The notes: generated from the letters alone by a model not told the origin. Shown: positions 47,402 through 58,829, counted from the stretch's first letter. The stretch: DNA of 64,000 nucleotides from Buddleja alternifolia (GCA_019426215.1 CM033399.1:23879022-23943021); one strand, 5' to 3'. Numbers and translations are program-made.

Positions 47402-49621
47402 CTAATTCTTTTTAGGTACCCATTTTGTTTTGGGTCCTTCTTTGTTAGTAACGTTAATTTGAATTAGATTTTTCGGAACCCATATTTGCCTTATCTTCAT
47501 TATGGGAGAGAGATTGGCCTTCTTGGGTTTCGTTTTGTGTTGTGTGTGTTTTTTTGGTGTATAGAAATATCCTTGATTATAGTAATAATCATAATCGTAA
47601 TCATAATTATCATAGTGTTGATAATATGAACTGGATTGTTTTGGATATAGACGTTTGATCTTGTTTGGTACTGGCTTAGGATGCACTTTTGGTGCGGGAC
47701 GCTTAACGTTTGATTCACTTGTAGAAGGTATTTCCTTAGCCTTTTGAGCGTTTGGATATATTTTCTTTTGTGAGACATTCGCTTTGGTCTTTCCTTTGCC
47801 TGAGTAAGTGTTGACTTTACCATTAGCTTTTGTACCAATATCTGTTGGTTCATTCAGCGTTTGTCTGATTGAACTTTCTCCAACAAAGATTACACCTTTT
47901 CCTTTGTTGATTGTTGTAACATTGGACGCTTTGGCTTTATGACTAAATTTATCACAACCTAGACCGGTCTTTTCACCAAATGCCCTGGTTACTTTAGTCA
48001 TATTATCTAGCGTTCTAGACGCTTTTGATAATGAAGAGATCAGCTGCTTTGATTTAGCAAATTTAGCAACCACTTCAGCTTCTTTTTTGACTATTATATC
48101 AAGATCATTTTTTAGCTGAGTGATTTCACTCTCGAGTGATTGGTTTTTCTCAATGCACTGTTGCTGAACTTGGAACTCTGCTTTGAGCGTTACGTTATCA
48201 CTCCTGAGTGCTGAAATAATATGATAGTGATTTTGAAATAATTTGGTGGCATCTTGACAATCTGTATAATATTCCTTTACTTTGTCAAGTAATTCATCAT
48301 AAGAAAGAGGATGATACAGATTAGTGGTTACCTCAGATTGTAAGTCGTTAGATGCTTTATTATCTCTTGCCATGAGACAAATGAATGCTGAATCCTTTAA
48401 TGGTTCATCATCGCTGCTTTCATCTGATGATTCCAAGTCCTCTTCAGAAGTATAGAGAGGTTCTGATTCTGCTAGCAAGCCTTGTTGTCTCAGATTGCTC
48501 CTGAATTGGTTTCTATCCGTGTGATCTTGCTTTGTAGGTTTAGACACATTTGGATATGGGCAATTAACTTGGAAATGCCCTGGTCTCCTGCAGTTGTAAC
48601 AGAGATTGGTCTTCATCTTTTGTTCGTTTGTTAATCTTGTGGATCGCTGGTTTAACGCTGTAGGCACTGAGAGATCTTGCTGAGAGGGAGTTTGATATTG
48701 AATTGGCGCTCGGGAGGGAGACGCAGGATAGTGAGGCGCTTGATATTGTGGTTGTATTTGGGGAGACGCTTGATATGAATTTTGTCCTGGGTGCTTAGGA
48801 CTGTTTCCCTTTTTTTCATATTTCAGGAATTTCCTGAATCTATTTAGAAGCGCCAGTTCTTCTTCCTCACTTATATCAGAGTTTTTTTCTTTGATAGATT
48901 TTCCTTTGATTGATGCCATTAGCGCTCCAGATTCGATCACTGGATTACTTACTGCATCACTGGCCGAATTCAGCTCAAACTCAAATTCTTTGAGTTCTGA
49001 AAAAGCATGTTCTGGAGTTAGGCTGTCCAGATTGTTTGATTCTCTCATTGCAGTTGTTTTCATCAGGAATCTGCTTGGGAGACTTCTAAAGATTTTGACC
49101 ACTGTTTCTCAATTTTGTAGCTCCATATCCAGAGATGTTAGTTCAGTGACAAGAGCTGTAAACCTCATGTCTAATTGCTCTAGCGTCTCATTAGGTAGCA
49201 TCTTGAAGCTATTGAATTTTTCTTTGGCAATTGATAGTTTGTTCTCCTTGATTTGTGCTGAGCCACCACAAATGGTAGCCAACTTATCCCAAATTTCTTT
49301 AGTAGTGTTGCATGATTTGATCTTGTTGAATAAGTTGTCATTATCTCCAATGGCTGTGTATAGAGCGTTTCTACCAACATTGTCTAGATTTACTCGTCGA
49401 CGCTCATCGGTAGACCATTCTTGTTTAGGCTTCTCCACATAGCCATCGGGTGTCTCTTCTGTGGCTTCGGGCGCTCTGGTGATGATCTTGTATATTTTGA
49501 TTGGCCCATCTAAAATAATATCACACATTTCATCATCACATGTGCACAAATAGGTGAACGCTTTGACCTTCCATGAATCATAGTTTGATTCGGTCAACTT
49601 AGGAACTTTTGAAAATGCCAT
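47402..49621 (-). pseudogene. Copia gag, one in-frame stop
   Basis: Starts at ATG 49,619-49,621 (MAFSKVPKLTESNYDSWKVK) with the DUF4219/UBN2-type gag domain of copia elements. TGA at 49,109-49,111 interrupts the frame, which then stays open to TAG at 47,402-47,404. The zinc knuckle CYNCRRPGHFQVNCP (near 48,600-48,550), a Gln/Pro-rich segment and a long coiled-coil-like region follow. Ending in KWVPKKN shortly before pol, it probably was once continuous or frame-shifted into pol. Gag packages the element RNA into particles. Confidence 0.85.
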
Positions 49622-49703
49622 GAAAAAAAAATAATTTAAAGCGACAAAAAATAAGGATCTGAACAAGCAGTTATGCTTGGAAACACTTAGGTTTCAACTT
49701 CAA

Positions 49704-49718
49704 CCGCTCTGATACAAC
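49704..49718 (-). promoter_or_regulatory. Primer-binding site of the copia element
   Basis: The minus strand reads GTTGTATCAGAGCGG just inside the 5' LTR. It matches the tRNA-iMet complement TGGTATCAGAGC with one mismatch (T for G), as in other copia elements. Confidence 0.7.
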
Positions 49719-49719
49719 T

Positions 49720-51595
49720 TGTTGGTCCCAAGTGGTATACGAAAGGGTCTAGAAGGGGGGGGGGGGGTTGAATAGACCCTGAAGTCTTTTTCGACTTCTA
49801 AAAACTTTCGTATTACTGTGAGGTATTTGAACGCTCAGAAAGCTTTAAGCGCTGGGTGCGGCGCTTTGCGGGATGATGACTTAAGCGCTAGTTTCAGGCG
49901 CTTGAGAAAAGTTAACTTAGATTCGGTGATTTCAACACTTACCAAAGTAGGGCAGAGTTTAGTCACTAAATAAGGGTTAGCACAGCGGAAATGTTTTTAT
50001 AGCTTAGCGTTCGTTTTAACCAATTAGTCGCTTATTAGTTTAAATGCCTTTTCAAGATATAATATGACAGTATAATGTAAGACAACAGAACAGTAAATGA
50101 CACAAGATATTTGTAAAGTTCACTTGGTGACGTAATCCCAGCTACGTCCTTCTTCTCCTTTTATCAGAGAGGTTTTCCACTATGATGATTATCGAAGAGT
50201 CACACATAAACTTCTACAAAATAGAGAGAGGTTGGATATGATCTTGGAACTCCTTGGTCACACAGATTTCAGCTCCACTAAAGATCTTCTATCCCCTTGC
50301 TTCTTTCACCCAGAAATAATGCAAGTTACACTTGATCCCGGAACTCCTTGGTCACACAGATTTCAGCTCCAGTAGAGATCTTCTTCCACACAAAAATGGG
50401 GCTTGTAAGTCAACACACTTTCTCACTCAGACGAAAGATGTTGAAAGGTTTTGTAATGGCTTTGTTTGGTTTTGGAAAGTTCAAACAACTTGAGGATATC
50501 TCAATAGTAATGTAGGGTCTTCAAAAAGGGGTTTAAGATATAGTTGACTGTCTCTGGAATATTTGTGAAAAGCTTATACGGATATTTGGCTATGGATTTT
50601 TGTAAGCTTTTCTTTCAACAAAGTAGGTATTCTTTTCTTGTGTCTTTTTGTATAACATACAAGAGGTTGTGACTGTTATTCACACTAGGATATTCAGGTA
50701 TATCTCTTGTATATGTCACGGTTTTTTTTTCTCTGTATTTTACTTATTTGTTGAAAGGGCTATTTATAAGGTATTGGTGGTTTTTGTCCGTTTGACACGG
50801 TTGGAATCTCGTTTCCCCAAACATTCCTTGAGTTCTGACATTCCTAACTTTGGGTATACTTAATTAGTTAGGCATGTTCTTGGTTTCATAACTTCTGACA
50901 GTCTTGGTCAAATGAATGGCTTACCCATACGTTATAGTGCTTATATTTTAATAGCACTTATCCGACTTTTAATGCATCTTATTTTATTTCCGTTGGAAAT
51001 AATTTGTCCGTTTGATTCATGCATTCTTTAAGTCTTTGGATAGCTTTGGGTTTGAATTCTCAGGTTACGTTTATTGTAGGTCGTGTTGGTTTAGCCTTTT
51101 GGACGCTTGCTGAAGAGGACAGTTTTTCTCGTGCATTGGACAGACGCTTGGACTGATCCTGAGTCTCTTCTCTTTATTTCAGACGCTTACTCTTCAATCT
51201 TGTCTTTGATAGGCTCACTCAGAATTCCATCATTGACTTAGTGTTGAGTATTCGGCCTGAGTTATCCATTCGCATTTTGAGCGCTGGAGTTGTAACCTGG
51301 AATAGTCTCTAAAATGTTTTGACGGACGCTTCAAGAGATCTTTATCTTCTGTAGCTTCAGACGCTTGATCTTCAACTTTATCAATTGGTAGACTTACCCA
51401 GAATTCTCCTTAGTGATTTAGTATCACATTCTTAGTCTAAGATTCTACAAAGATGAAAACTATAAGCCTAAGATAAATAAGCTTTCAGGTACTTATACAC
51501 AATATTCTATGAAAGCTTTTATACTTATATTTTTCGGGGTCTAACAGGAAGTCCTATTTGTCATCATCAAAACATCTAACATGAAATTCCTAACA
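49720..51595 (-). repeat. 5' LTR of the copia element (right side of window)
   Basis: Near-identical partner of 37,153-39,028, same length within a base or so. In element orientation it contains the promoter. Differences from the other LTR are scattered single substitutions (for example GAGGTCAA versus GAGGACAG near 51,115). Confidence 0.93.
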
Positions 51596-51600
51596 AAAGC

Positions 51601-52188
51601 TTTTTGGGAGTTGTTAACTTTGCATATATCTTTATCAAAGATTTGGCAAAGTACAGAAAAGATTTTCGACCTCTTTTAAAAGAAACGGAAAGCTCGAAAT
51701 GGAAGTGGGAAGAAATTCACACTCAAAGAATTCGTGAGTTGAAACAAGTTTGTAATAACTTAGCTAAACTCGCAATACCACAAGACAAAGATGATTTGGT
51801 AGTCTATACAGACGCCAATGGTTATAGCTGGGCAGCAGTGCTCATGAAAAGAACAACTACAGGGGAAGAACCTTGTAGATATGCAGGAGGATTATTTGCT
51901 GAACAACAAGCCAGTATTTGGCATATAAATGAGAAAGAATTCTTTGCGGTTTGGAGGGCAAATAAAAAATGGCCATTATTTTTACTAGCCAAAGAATTTA
52001 CATTAAAGGTTGATAATACGAATGTAAAAGCTTTTTTGAAAAATAAACTTGAATCAAAGATCGAAAAAGCACGTATTCTCAGATGGCAAGCAGAATGTCA
52101 ATATTATTGTTTTGACATTATTATTGTGCAATCTCATGAGAATGTTCTTGCAGATTTCCTAACAAGAGATGGAAGTATTGGAAGTTAA
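51601..52188 (+). pseudogene. Viral reverse-transcriptase C-terminus and RNase H
   Basis: This is the continuation of the polymerase after the copia insertion and its target duplication (51,596-51,600). It holds the thumb/connection part and then RNase H with the expected acidic residues: D in YTDANGYSW, E in NEKEFFAVW, D in KVDNTNVKAF and D in VLADFLTR. This stretch itself has no stop until TAA at 52,186-52,188, and it overlaps the next ORF by 20 bp. RNase H degrades the RNA strand of the replication hybrid. Confidence 0.85.
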
Positions 52189-53488
52189 CTCCATCATCAC
52201 GAGATACAGGCATTTCGGGGAAAACCTTGAGGAGCTTGACAAAAAGATTGGACAGCTATCAGTTAACGCTGAGGCAGCTGGCCATGTACAACGAGCGGAT
52301 CAAGGCATGATCCAAGAAACCCTTAGGGGAACGACGTATGCCATGACTATGTTATGGAATACACTACAAGAACCAATTCGAAAGGCATCATCTTTAGTGA
52401 TGACTCGCGAATTAAGAGAGCAGGACTCTACACTTGCATTTAGAGAACGAGGCTCTATACCCGGAGCAATGGATTCAAATACCACTTGTACAAGTCCATT
52501 CTTAGACTCTGAGAAATCGGAAACAATTGAACAATCGGAAGGACAGCGTTATATTGCTTCAAGTCAACCCACCACCTCTGGGGTCAAAGAGGGAGAGATT
52601 AATCTTAGGCCACAAACAGACACTCCTAAGGTTAATACTAACCTAATTAATTTACCTTGGCAGGGTTATCAACGTTCTTGGGGTTAATTAATCTCAAAAC
52701 AAGGAATAAATCCTAATAGGACCTTGGTAGAAATATCAGGAAAATATCCTAGGATTTGGATGAAGGAAGGATCTAATCCAGAAGAGGTCCGAGAATGGTA
52801 TGATTTTGGGGCAATTGCTTCGATACATACTATGTCACCAAGTTTTTCGAAGATATCCAAACTTCCGGATTGGATTACAGGAGCCGTGTACGATTCATGG
52901 CAAAACAATGCGCACCTCAAGAGGGGCGATATCCTGGAGTTGAAATTCATTTCAGCAGCTCCAGAAATTACAGGAAAAGGGTCTCATCCAGCATTTCATT
53001 TTATGAAATTACAGAGACCGGACATGACGGCCTATAACAGAATTCGGGTCGCAACAGGAGAAGCTCCTTTGGTCAGTAATATCAATGAGGACGATATATC
53101 CACTAGAAGAGCATGGAGAATGCGGGTCTGTCTTACCGAGATGGACAAAGTCAAACATCCATTCAAAATTTTCACAAATTCTGTGAATGGCTCATTCCTG
53201 TTAAATTCAATGACAGGAAAAAGTACAGATTTCGCAAAGAAGGTCTTTGAGCAAAAGAGGACCATAATCTGGGAAAACAAGTTACCAGCAACTGAATCGA
53301 CCAGGAGGAAGGCCTGCAACATGATGCATGTTGATCTTTGGCACAACCGGGAATGTTCAAGTTGCGAGTTCCAAGAAAAACCCTTATTTGGTACAAATAT
53401 ACGGGTTACCAAGATAAAATCCGAATCAGATAAAGATAATGGTAAAAGGAAAACATTTTACCCAAAGGGTTTTCACAAACCCAAGTAA
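52169..53488 (+). pseudogene. Viral transactivator/viroplasmin-like protein, one in-frame stop
   Basis: A frame of 440 codons starts within the end of the RNase H ORF and is interrupted only by TAA at 52,685-52,687. The position (last ORF, directly before the pregenomic promoter) and length match the transactivator/viroplasmin of caulimo-, cavemo- and solendoviruses, which reprograms host ribosomes for polycistronic translation and builds viral factories. Sequence evidence alone is weak: there is a basic C-terminus, and Cys/His residues at CSSCEF near 53,353-53,370. Confidence 0.55.
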
Positions 53489-53619
53489 AATCATGTAAAC
53501 GACAAAGGCGGCCTTAACAAAAAGCGCACCAAGAAGTCAATCATGGCAAACAGCTGTGAAAGACAAAGGCGTGGCAGACAAAGTGGCAAACACAGGGACC
53601 CAGGCGCATTAATAAAGAT

Positions 53620-53697
53620 TGACGTATGCAATGACATCAAAAGATTAGAAGAGTTTTGGAATCCGCGTTTGGAGTCCGAAACTAAAAGCTATAAGAA
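53620..53697 (+). promoter_or_regulatory. 35S-like pregenomic RNA promoter
   Basis: TGACGTATGCAATGACATC at 53,620-53,638 reproduces the paired TGACG arrangement of the as-1 enhancer of caulimoviral promoters, the second copy being TGACA. A TATA box CTATAAGAAGG follows at 53,689-53,699, roughly 50 bp later, as in the 35S promoter. as-1 elements bind TGA-type bZIP factors. A small ORF across this region is not considered coding. Confidence 0.7.
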
Positions 53698-53909
53698 GGA
53701 GATCAGAAACAGATGGAGATCATCAAAAATTTTCTCCAACTCTTTCATACAACAAATACTCATAAGCAATTTGTAATCCTTTTTCTTTATAGTTTTAATA
53801 CACGAGTGTATGGGGGTTTTCCCTAATAGAATCCCTCTCATGAGAGGCTAAGAGATTTCTCCTCCAATAGCGAAGTAGAATAGTATTATGTAATAATTTG
53901 TATTTCATC

Positions 53910-53915
53910 AATAAA
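53910..53915 (+). terminator. Viral polyadenylation signal
   Basis: AATAAA about 215 bp downstream of the viral TATA box, the distance at which pararetroviruses polyadenylate their terminally redundant pregenomic RNA. Confidence 0.6.
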
Positions 53916-54150
53916 AGAAAAGGCTTTTGTTCAACATTTGTCTTCAGAAAATTCATTTAAAATTTTATTTTGGAAAACCTTTTACGCCCCAAGGTAGAAA
54001 ACGAGATAGGGCTGTGCTGATTATTGTTGAAGGAGCTGAGTGTCGTTGAACCACTAGACTGCGGGTGTGTGGTTGGAAGAAGTCCGTAAAATCGAGGACT
54101 CAGAATACCCGATGATAAGTTGGTCAACCAAAGGTACTACATTATGAAAG

Positions 54151-55329
54151 TTTAAATTTTTTTCGTAAGCATGTTGGGCCTGTTTTAGTCACAATTGTGT
54201 AGAAAACCTAATATTGCTAAAATATAAGGAAAAAAAAGGAAGGATAATTTTGCCACAAGGACTAACTTAAAATAATTTAAAACTATAGGGACCAATATGA
54301 TATTAAGGTAAGAGGTTAAGGACCAAAAAGAAATGGGCAATCTTGAAGGCGCCATTTGGAATGGCACCTTTAGGTTAGTTTGATAAATCTTTTCAAGAAT
54401 AGGTCAAATTGATAAATAATTCACAAATTTTGGATATTTTACTAATAAACCCCTCTTTTCTTCCGTTTGGTTTGGAGGCGGGGAAACTGTTTAGTGATTG
54501 TCGGAAAATGTGCTGCACTTGTATTTTCCTTTTCTTTTTTGGCCAAGTATAAATTATTACTCCTACTAATAAATGCCGCATACTCGTTACGTGTGGAAAA
54601 TACAAAAAATTAAAAAAAAAATTCTTTTAGTTAAAGTCAATCAAATAATTTTTTTTTTATCAAAATCAAATAAATAAAATATAAAGAAGATAGTGGGAAA
54701 AAAAGTTACGGGAGAAAAAAAGAAAATAAACGTGATATATAAAGATAATGTGAGAGAATATAGGACAGAGAATAAAATTTAGAGGGGAAATGGAAGTTAT
54801 TTGGGACACTTGTCAAATTTTAAGCGGATGAAAGTTTCACCAAAATTTGACAGCCCAAAGTAGTTACTTTAGCCCTTTCCCACTTTATATAATAGTATAG
54901 ATATTAAATCAACCAAAAGAAAATATTGGAAAGTTCGAGGAGAAAACGGGAAAGTTAGAAAGAAATCCCTAGTCAAAGCATAAAAAATCACTGCTTTAAC
55001 CCTAATTTTACACTCTACACTCTCTAATCAATAATAAAACTTAAAATTCACTCCCTACCCACCTAAAAAGACGAAAATGCCCCTCACTTTATCATTTTAT
55101 ATTCATTTTCTCTCACATCTCTCTTCCCACACAATTATTTTCTTCTTCACCACAAAATCGATTAAATATATTTTTTCGGCAATTGAATGTGTTCAAAAGT
55201 GACACTGTCTTGTTCTCCATGATGAAAGAACAAATCGAGATTCATTTTGCTTATATTTCGAGTAAAATATTTATATTTAAAAAAAAATTATATGTACAAC
55301 GATTGTAGTATGATAAGCCATGTGTGTAG
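54151..55329. other. Intergenic AT-rich spacer
   Basis: Begins after the viral leader. It includes repeat-like phrases ('ggactaacttaaaataatt', 'agggaccaatatgatatta') that recall dispersed TIR elements, but I could not define their ends. No gene is supported. Confidence 0.4.
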
Positions 55330-56395
55330 TATGTTTAGTGGATAGCCAAAATATTTCCAATTGAAATATGATAGTTTTGCGCGACTTCACGAAAACGTCT
55401 ATAACACACTGTAGGATGCTCGGACTCATAAACCCTTTTTTTATTTTTAAATAGACACATAGAGCTTTCGAAAATTGTATGAGACATTATCAACAAATGT
55501 CTCGTATGAAATGGTTTATTCTTCAAATGTAAGCTAAAATTTGTAAACAATTTTGTGTGACTTCAAGACAGAGTGCATAACGCACTATACGGGGCTCAAA
55601 ATCATAAATCATTTTTTTCATTCAAAGTAGACACAGAGGGCTTCTGAGAATGTATGACACATTATTAGAAAACATCTAGTATGAAATAGTTTTTCCTTCA
55701 AATGTAAGCTAAAAATTGTCGATAATTTTGCGCAACTTCACGAGAAAGTCCACAACACTCTGTATGAAACTCGGAATCATAAACTATTTTTTTTTGATTC
55801 AAAGTAAACACATAAGGATTTTCAAAAATGTATGACATATTATCAAAAAACATCTAGCGCGAAATAATTATTTTCTTCAAATGTAAGCTAAAATTTATCG
55901 GCAGTTTTGCGCGACTTTGAGAATGTCTATAACGCATTGTAGGATGCTCAGAATCATAATTTTTTTTAAAGTGTACACATAGTGGTTTCCAAAACTATAT
56001 GACACATTATCAAGAAACATCTATTATGAAATAGTTTTGTCTTCACACGTAAGCTAAAATTTATCGACAATTTTGCTCGGAATCATAAACCGTTTTTAGC
56101 CTTTAATGTTATATGCATAGAGTTTTCTGAAAATATATGAAATATTATCAATAAATGTCTAGTATAAATCAGATTTTTTTTCAAACATAAACTAAAAATT
56201 GTCAATAGTTTTGCGCGACTTCACGAGAAAGTCTATAACGCATTGTAGGATGCTCAAAATCATAAATCGTTTTTTCCTTTTGAAAGTAGACACATACGGA
56301 TTTCAATAAATGTACAAAACATTATGAATAAACATCTAGTATGAAACAATTTATTAATCAAAGGTCGACTATATTGTATTTACAGTTTTACGTGA
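55330..56395. repeat. Degenerate tandem repeat, period about 177 bp
   Basis: The phrase 'ttttgcgcgacttcacgag' and variants recur near 55,376, 55,552, 55,728, 55,906 and 56,209, with a shortened copy around 56,070. Each unit also carries 'gtaggatgctcggaatcat', 'gacacattatcaa' and 'catctagtatgaaatag'. Six diverged copies give a satellite-like array with a nucleosome-sized period. Confidence 0.85.
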
Positions 56396-56790
56396 CTTAA
56401 CATTTTAACAATACTTCATCTTAGTTATAGTAATACTACCGATTACATGTACAGATACTACATGTTCTGTTAACCCATAATACTTCTACAATGTAATCAA
56501 ACTTCAACATATTTAAGTTTTAACAATACTTTGTCTTAGTTGAAGTAATACTACGGATTATATGTATAAATACTATGTGTTATATTAGCTCATACTTATC
56601 GTACAATGTATCTATTCTTCAATATATTTAAGTTTTAACTATACTTCGTCTTGGTTGTAGTAATAATACTAGTTACATGTACAAATACCATGTATTCTAT
56701 TAATTCATACTTCCGGTAATATGTATCCATACTTCAACATATTTAAGTTTTAACAATACTTCGCCTGACATGTACTAGTACTACCGAATA
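56396..56790. repeat. Tandem repeat, period about 117 bp
   Basis: 'ttttaacaatacttcgtctt' or close variants begin near 56,403, 56,519, 56,636 and 56,751. The units also share 'gtaatactacc..ttacatgta' and 'caacatatttaag'. The block follows the 177-bp array directly. Confidence 0.8.
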
Positions 56791-56799
56791 TATGTACAC

Positions 56800-57210
56800 A
56801 TAATATGTACTAATAATACCGAACATATGTCACAATACTTCCTATGTATTGTACGAATACTTTCATTTAACTGTCTAAGTACTTTCTCTGTATTGTACCA
56901 ATACTTCCATTTAATTGTCACAAAACTTCCTATGCATTATAAGAGTACTTCCATTTAACTGTCACACTACTTCCTCTGTATTGTACTAATACTTCAATTT
57001 AATTGTCACAATACTTCCTATGTATTGTACGATTACTTCCATTTAACTATCACACTACTTCCTCTGTCTTGTACCAATACTTCTATTCAACTGTCACAGT
57101 ACTTCCTTTGTATTATACCTATACTTTCATTTAACTGTCACACTACTTCCTCTGTATTGTACCAATACTTTTATTTAACTGTCACATTACTTCTTTTGCA
57201 TTATGTTATC
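56800..57210. repeat. Tandem repeat, period about 49 bp
   Basis: About eight copies of a unit containing 'tacttcctctgtattgtacc' and 'tacttccatttaactgtcac'. It continues the 'acttc/taatac' vocabulary of the preceding 117-bp block, so the shorter repeat may have grown from it. Confidence 0.8.
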
Positions 57211-58130
57211 ACCTGTAACAACACGGAATCGAACAAATAATATAGTGAAAAGTAAGATCGTCTCCACAGGAAAGATTATCAAATAACAAGTTTGTTTATC
57301 CTATTATTTAGACTATCGATTATAAGAGATGGGATTATTAAAATAATAAAAGCAAAAACAATTAAATTAATTTAAAGAAAGTTTAATTAAATAAACGATA
57401 AAATAATGAATGGAAAAGCCTAGGGATTAAGACTTCATCAAGGTATTTCTATGGATTGTTGAACATCACTGGATTGCCTGTTCTTGCATTCGTTAAAGAC
57501 CTGAATTTCCTTAATTACATGGATACTCTCTCGAGATCTCCATGAGTACTCAACTAAACTCATTCTCGTCACTCCCATGATCAACAACTAATCTAGATGA
57601 ATCCAATAATTTCCATGAAATTCGTTAGCTAGCCTCATGCATAATTACTATTATCCCTATTAAGTAATTTAAACACGTCTATCAAATCTGAACTAATGAA
57701 TTAATTTACTCCCGGTACTTCTCAATCCATCTTAAATCATGTATTTGGTGGCCAATCATCTACAAGAATTAAACCCTTATTGATAGATTAATTCAATCAA
57801 GGAATAACTCAATGAATATCAACAATCCATATTAATACTCAAGACTACATCTTAAACACTATAAAATAATTTAGCTATACATAATTAGATAAAAACAAGA
57901 AATAATTTGCATTAAATTAAAAATACTAATGTTCAACAATGGAGGAATGGAGAAATACAACTTGAGAAGATGAAAGCTTCAGATCCAAGAAATCTTCTTT
58001 CTTTAAGTCTTCTTTTCTTTCTCTCCAAGTCTTCTAACTAAAAAATATGACTCTCCTCACTTATCTAGCCTCTAAAAACTTTTTATACTGATTTCTTAAC
58101 ATAAAAGGATTTTTAGATACAAAAATAGGC
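57211..58130. repeat. Unclassified dispersed-repeat sequence, probably LTR-retroelement derived
   Basis: The stretch from 'gttatcacctgtaacaacac' through 'gatcgtctccacaggaaag' and 'aagcctagggattaagac' resembles a non-coding motif set I associate with large plant LTR elements and their non-autonomous derivatives. No ORF or terminal repeat can be defined here, so this is a family impression only. Confidence 0.35.
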
Positions 58131-58431
58131 CCATCAAAGATATAAATGTTGGGAATCCTATCGGCATGCACAGTGAAATATAAAAACAGATCCAAATTCT
58201 CAGACCGAGATCAATTTGTGGCTTTCATTGATTCAAACAAAAAAAGATGAATATGAAAAACTTACCTTTCGCGTATTCAACTTTAATCTTTACGAATCTT
58301 CAATCTTCTCCAACAGTTCAATTGTGCCGTCTCTATATCATCAAGCGGTGGAATTGACTCCGGGAAATCTCCGACTTCGGATCAACATAGGGAAAATTTT
58401 CTTAGTCTAAGATTGATCTATGCGTAAAAGA

Positions 58432-58806
58432 AGAGAGATCATGCCCAAATGGAGGCCTCCTCCTGTTCCTGGTGTGCCCATGGCACATTCCCACGTCATA
58501 ATTGGTCCCCGTCTAATACCTGCCATTGGAGGTGGTTGTTTAGCTCTGCTGTCTCACTCTATTGTCCGAGACATGCTTTGTTCCTCTGGTGGCTCTTCGT
58601 TTGTCCTAGCCGCAAATGAGTCTCCTGCGCGCAATTTCCGATTGAATGTATATCCTGTTTCGATTCTGCCTTTTTTGTTACGTATAATATTTGTTAGTCT
58701 TTATTTGTTGTTTACTAATGTGCTTTTATTTGTTCCTTTTTTATTCTTCTATGTTTGCTCAAGTTCAAAGTTAGTGCATGCACAAAAAAGAGGTAAAAAA
58801 GAGTAA
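58432..58806 (+). pseudogene. Unrecognised ORF, possibly Helitron N-terminal region
   Basis: A 125-codon open stretch starting MRKRREIMPKWRPPPVPGVP. Its first ~75 residues (to about 58,655) have coding-like composition; the rest is hydrophobic and AT-derived. It lies immediately upstream of Helitron protein remnants in the same orientation and may be their 5' exon. I do not recognise a domain. Confidence 0.3.
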
Positions 58807-58829
58807 TGTATACTTTACCTATATCTCCA

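Larger units (their letters stand above)
37153..51595 (-). mobile_element. Ty1/copia retrotransposon, SIRE/Maximus-like, 14.4 kb
   Basis: Bounded by two 1,876-bp LTRs with TG...CA ends and by an exact 5-bp duplication AAAGC (37,148-37,152 and 51,596-51,600). Coding is on the minus strand in the order gag (49,621-47,402), pol (47,387-44,142) and an extra long ORF (43,023-39,217). Pol order protease-integrase-RT-RNase H defines Ty1/copia; long LTRs, large size and an ORF between pol and the 3' LTR point to the SIRE/Maximus lineage. The LTRs differ at about 20 positions by eye (near 1%), so insertion is recent on an evolutionary scale. Stops in gag and in the extra ORF, a gag/pol frame break and an altered RT catalytic site suggest it is no longer autonomous. 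Confidence 0.93.
31958..54150 (+). mobile_element. Endogenous pararetrovirus (Caulimoviridae), degraded, split by a copia element
   Basis: A near-complete viral genome reads in one direction: tRNA-Met primer site, capsid protein with zinc knuckle, movement protein, aspartic protease, reverse transcriptase, RNase H, transactivator-like protein, then a 35S-like promoter with polyA signal. Without the inserted copia element (37,153-51,595) the viral part is about 7.7 kb, the usual size of this family. The order capsid-movement-polymerase-transactivator fits cavemo-/solendovirus-like members better than caulimoviruses or badnaviruses. Multiple in-frame stops (32,190; 34,996; 36,286; 36,448; 52,685), frame changes in the capsid region and the copia insertion make it inactive. 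There is no integrase, as expected. Ends are approximate and no target duplication was found. Confidence 0.88.

Noticed and set aside
47500..47853. A 117-codon minus-strand ORF inside gag in another frame
   Set aside because: It overlaps the gag frame, is rich in Ile/Thr/Lys from repeated GAT/TAT codons, and has no recognisable domain.
53543..53776. A 77-codon ORF after the viral transactivator
   Set aside because: It covers the as-1 element and TATA box of the viral promoter and ends before the polyA signal; a short leader-type frame is more likely than a protein.
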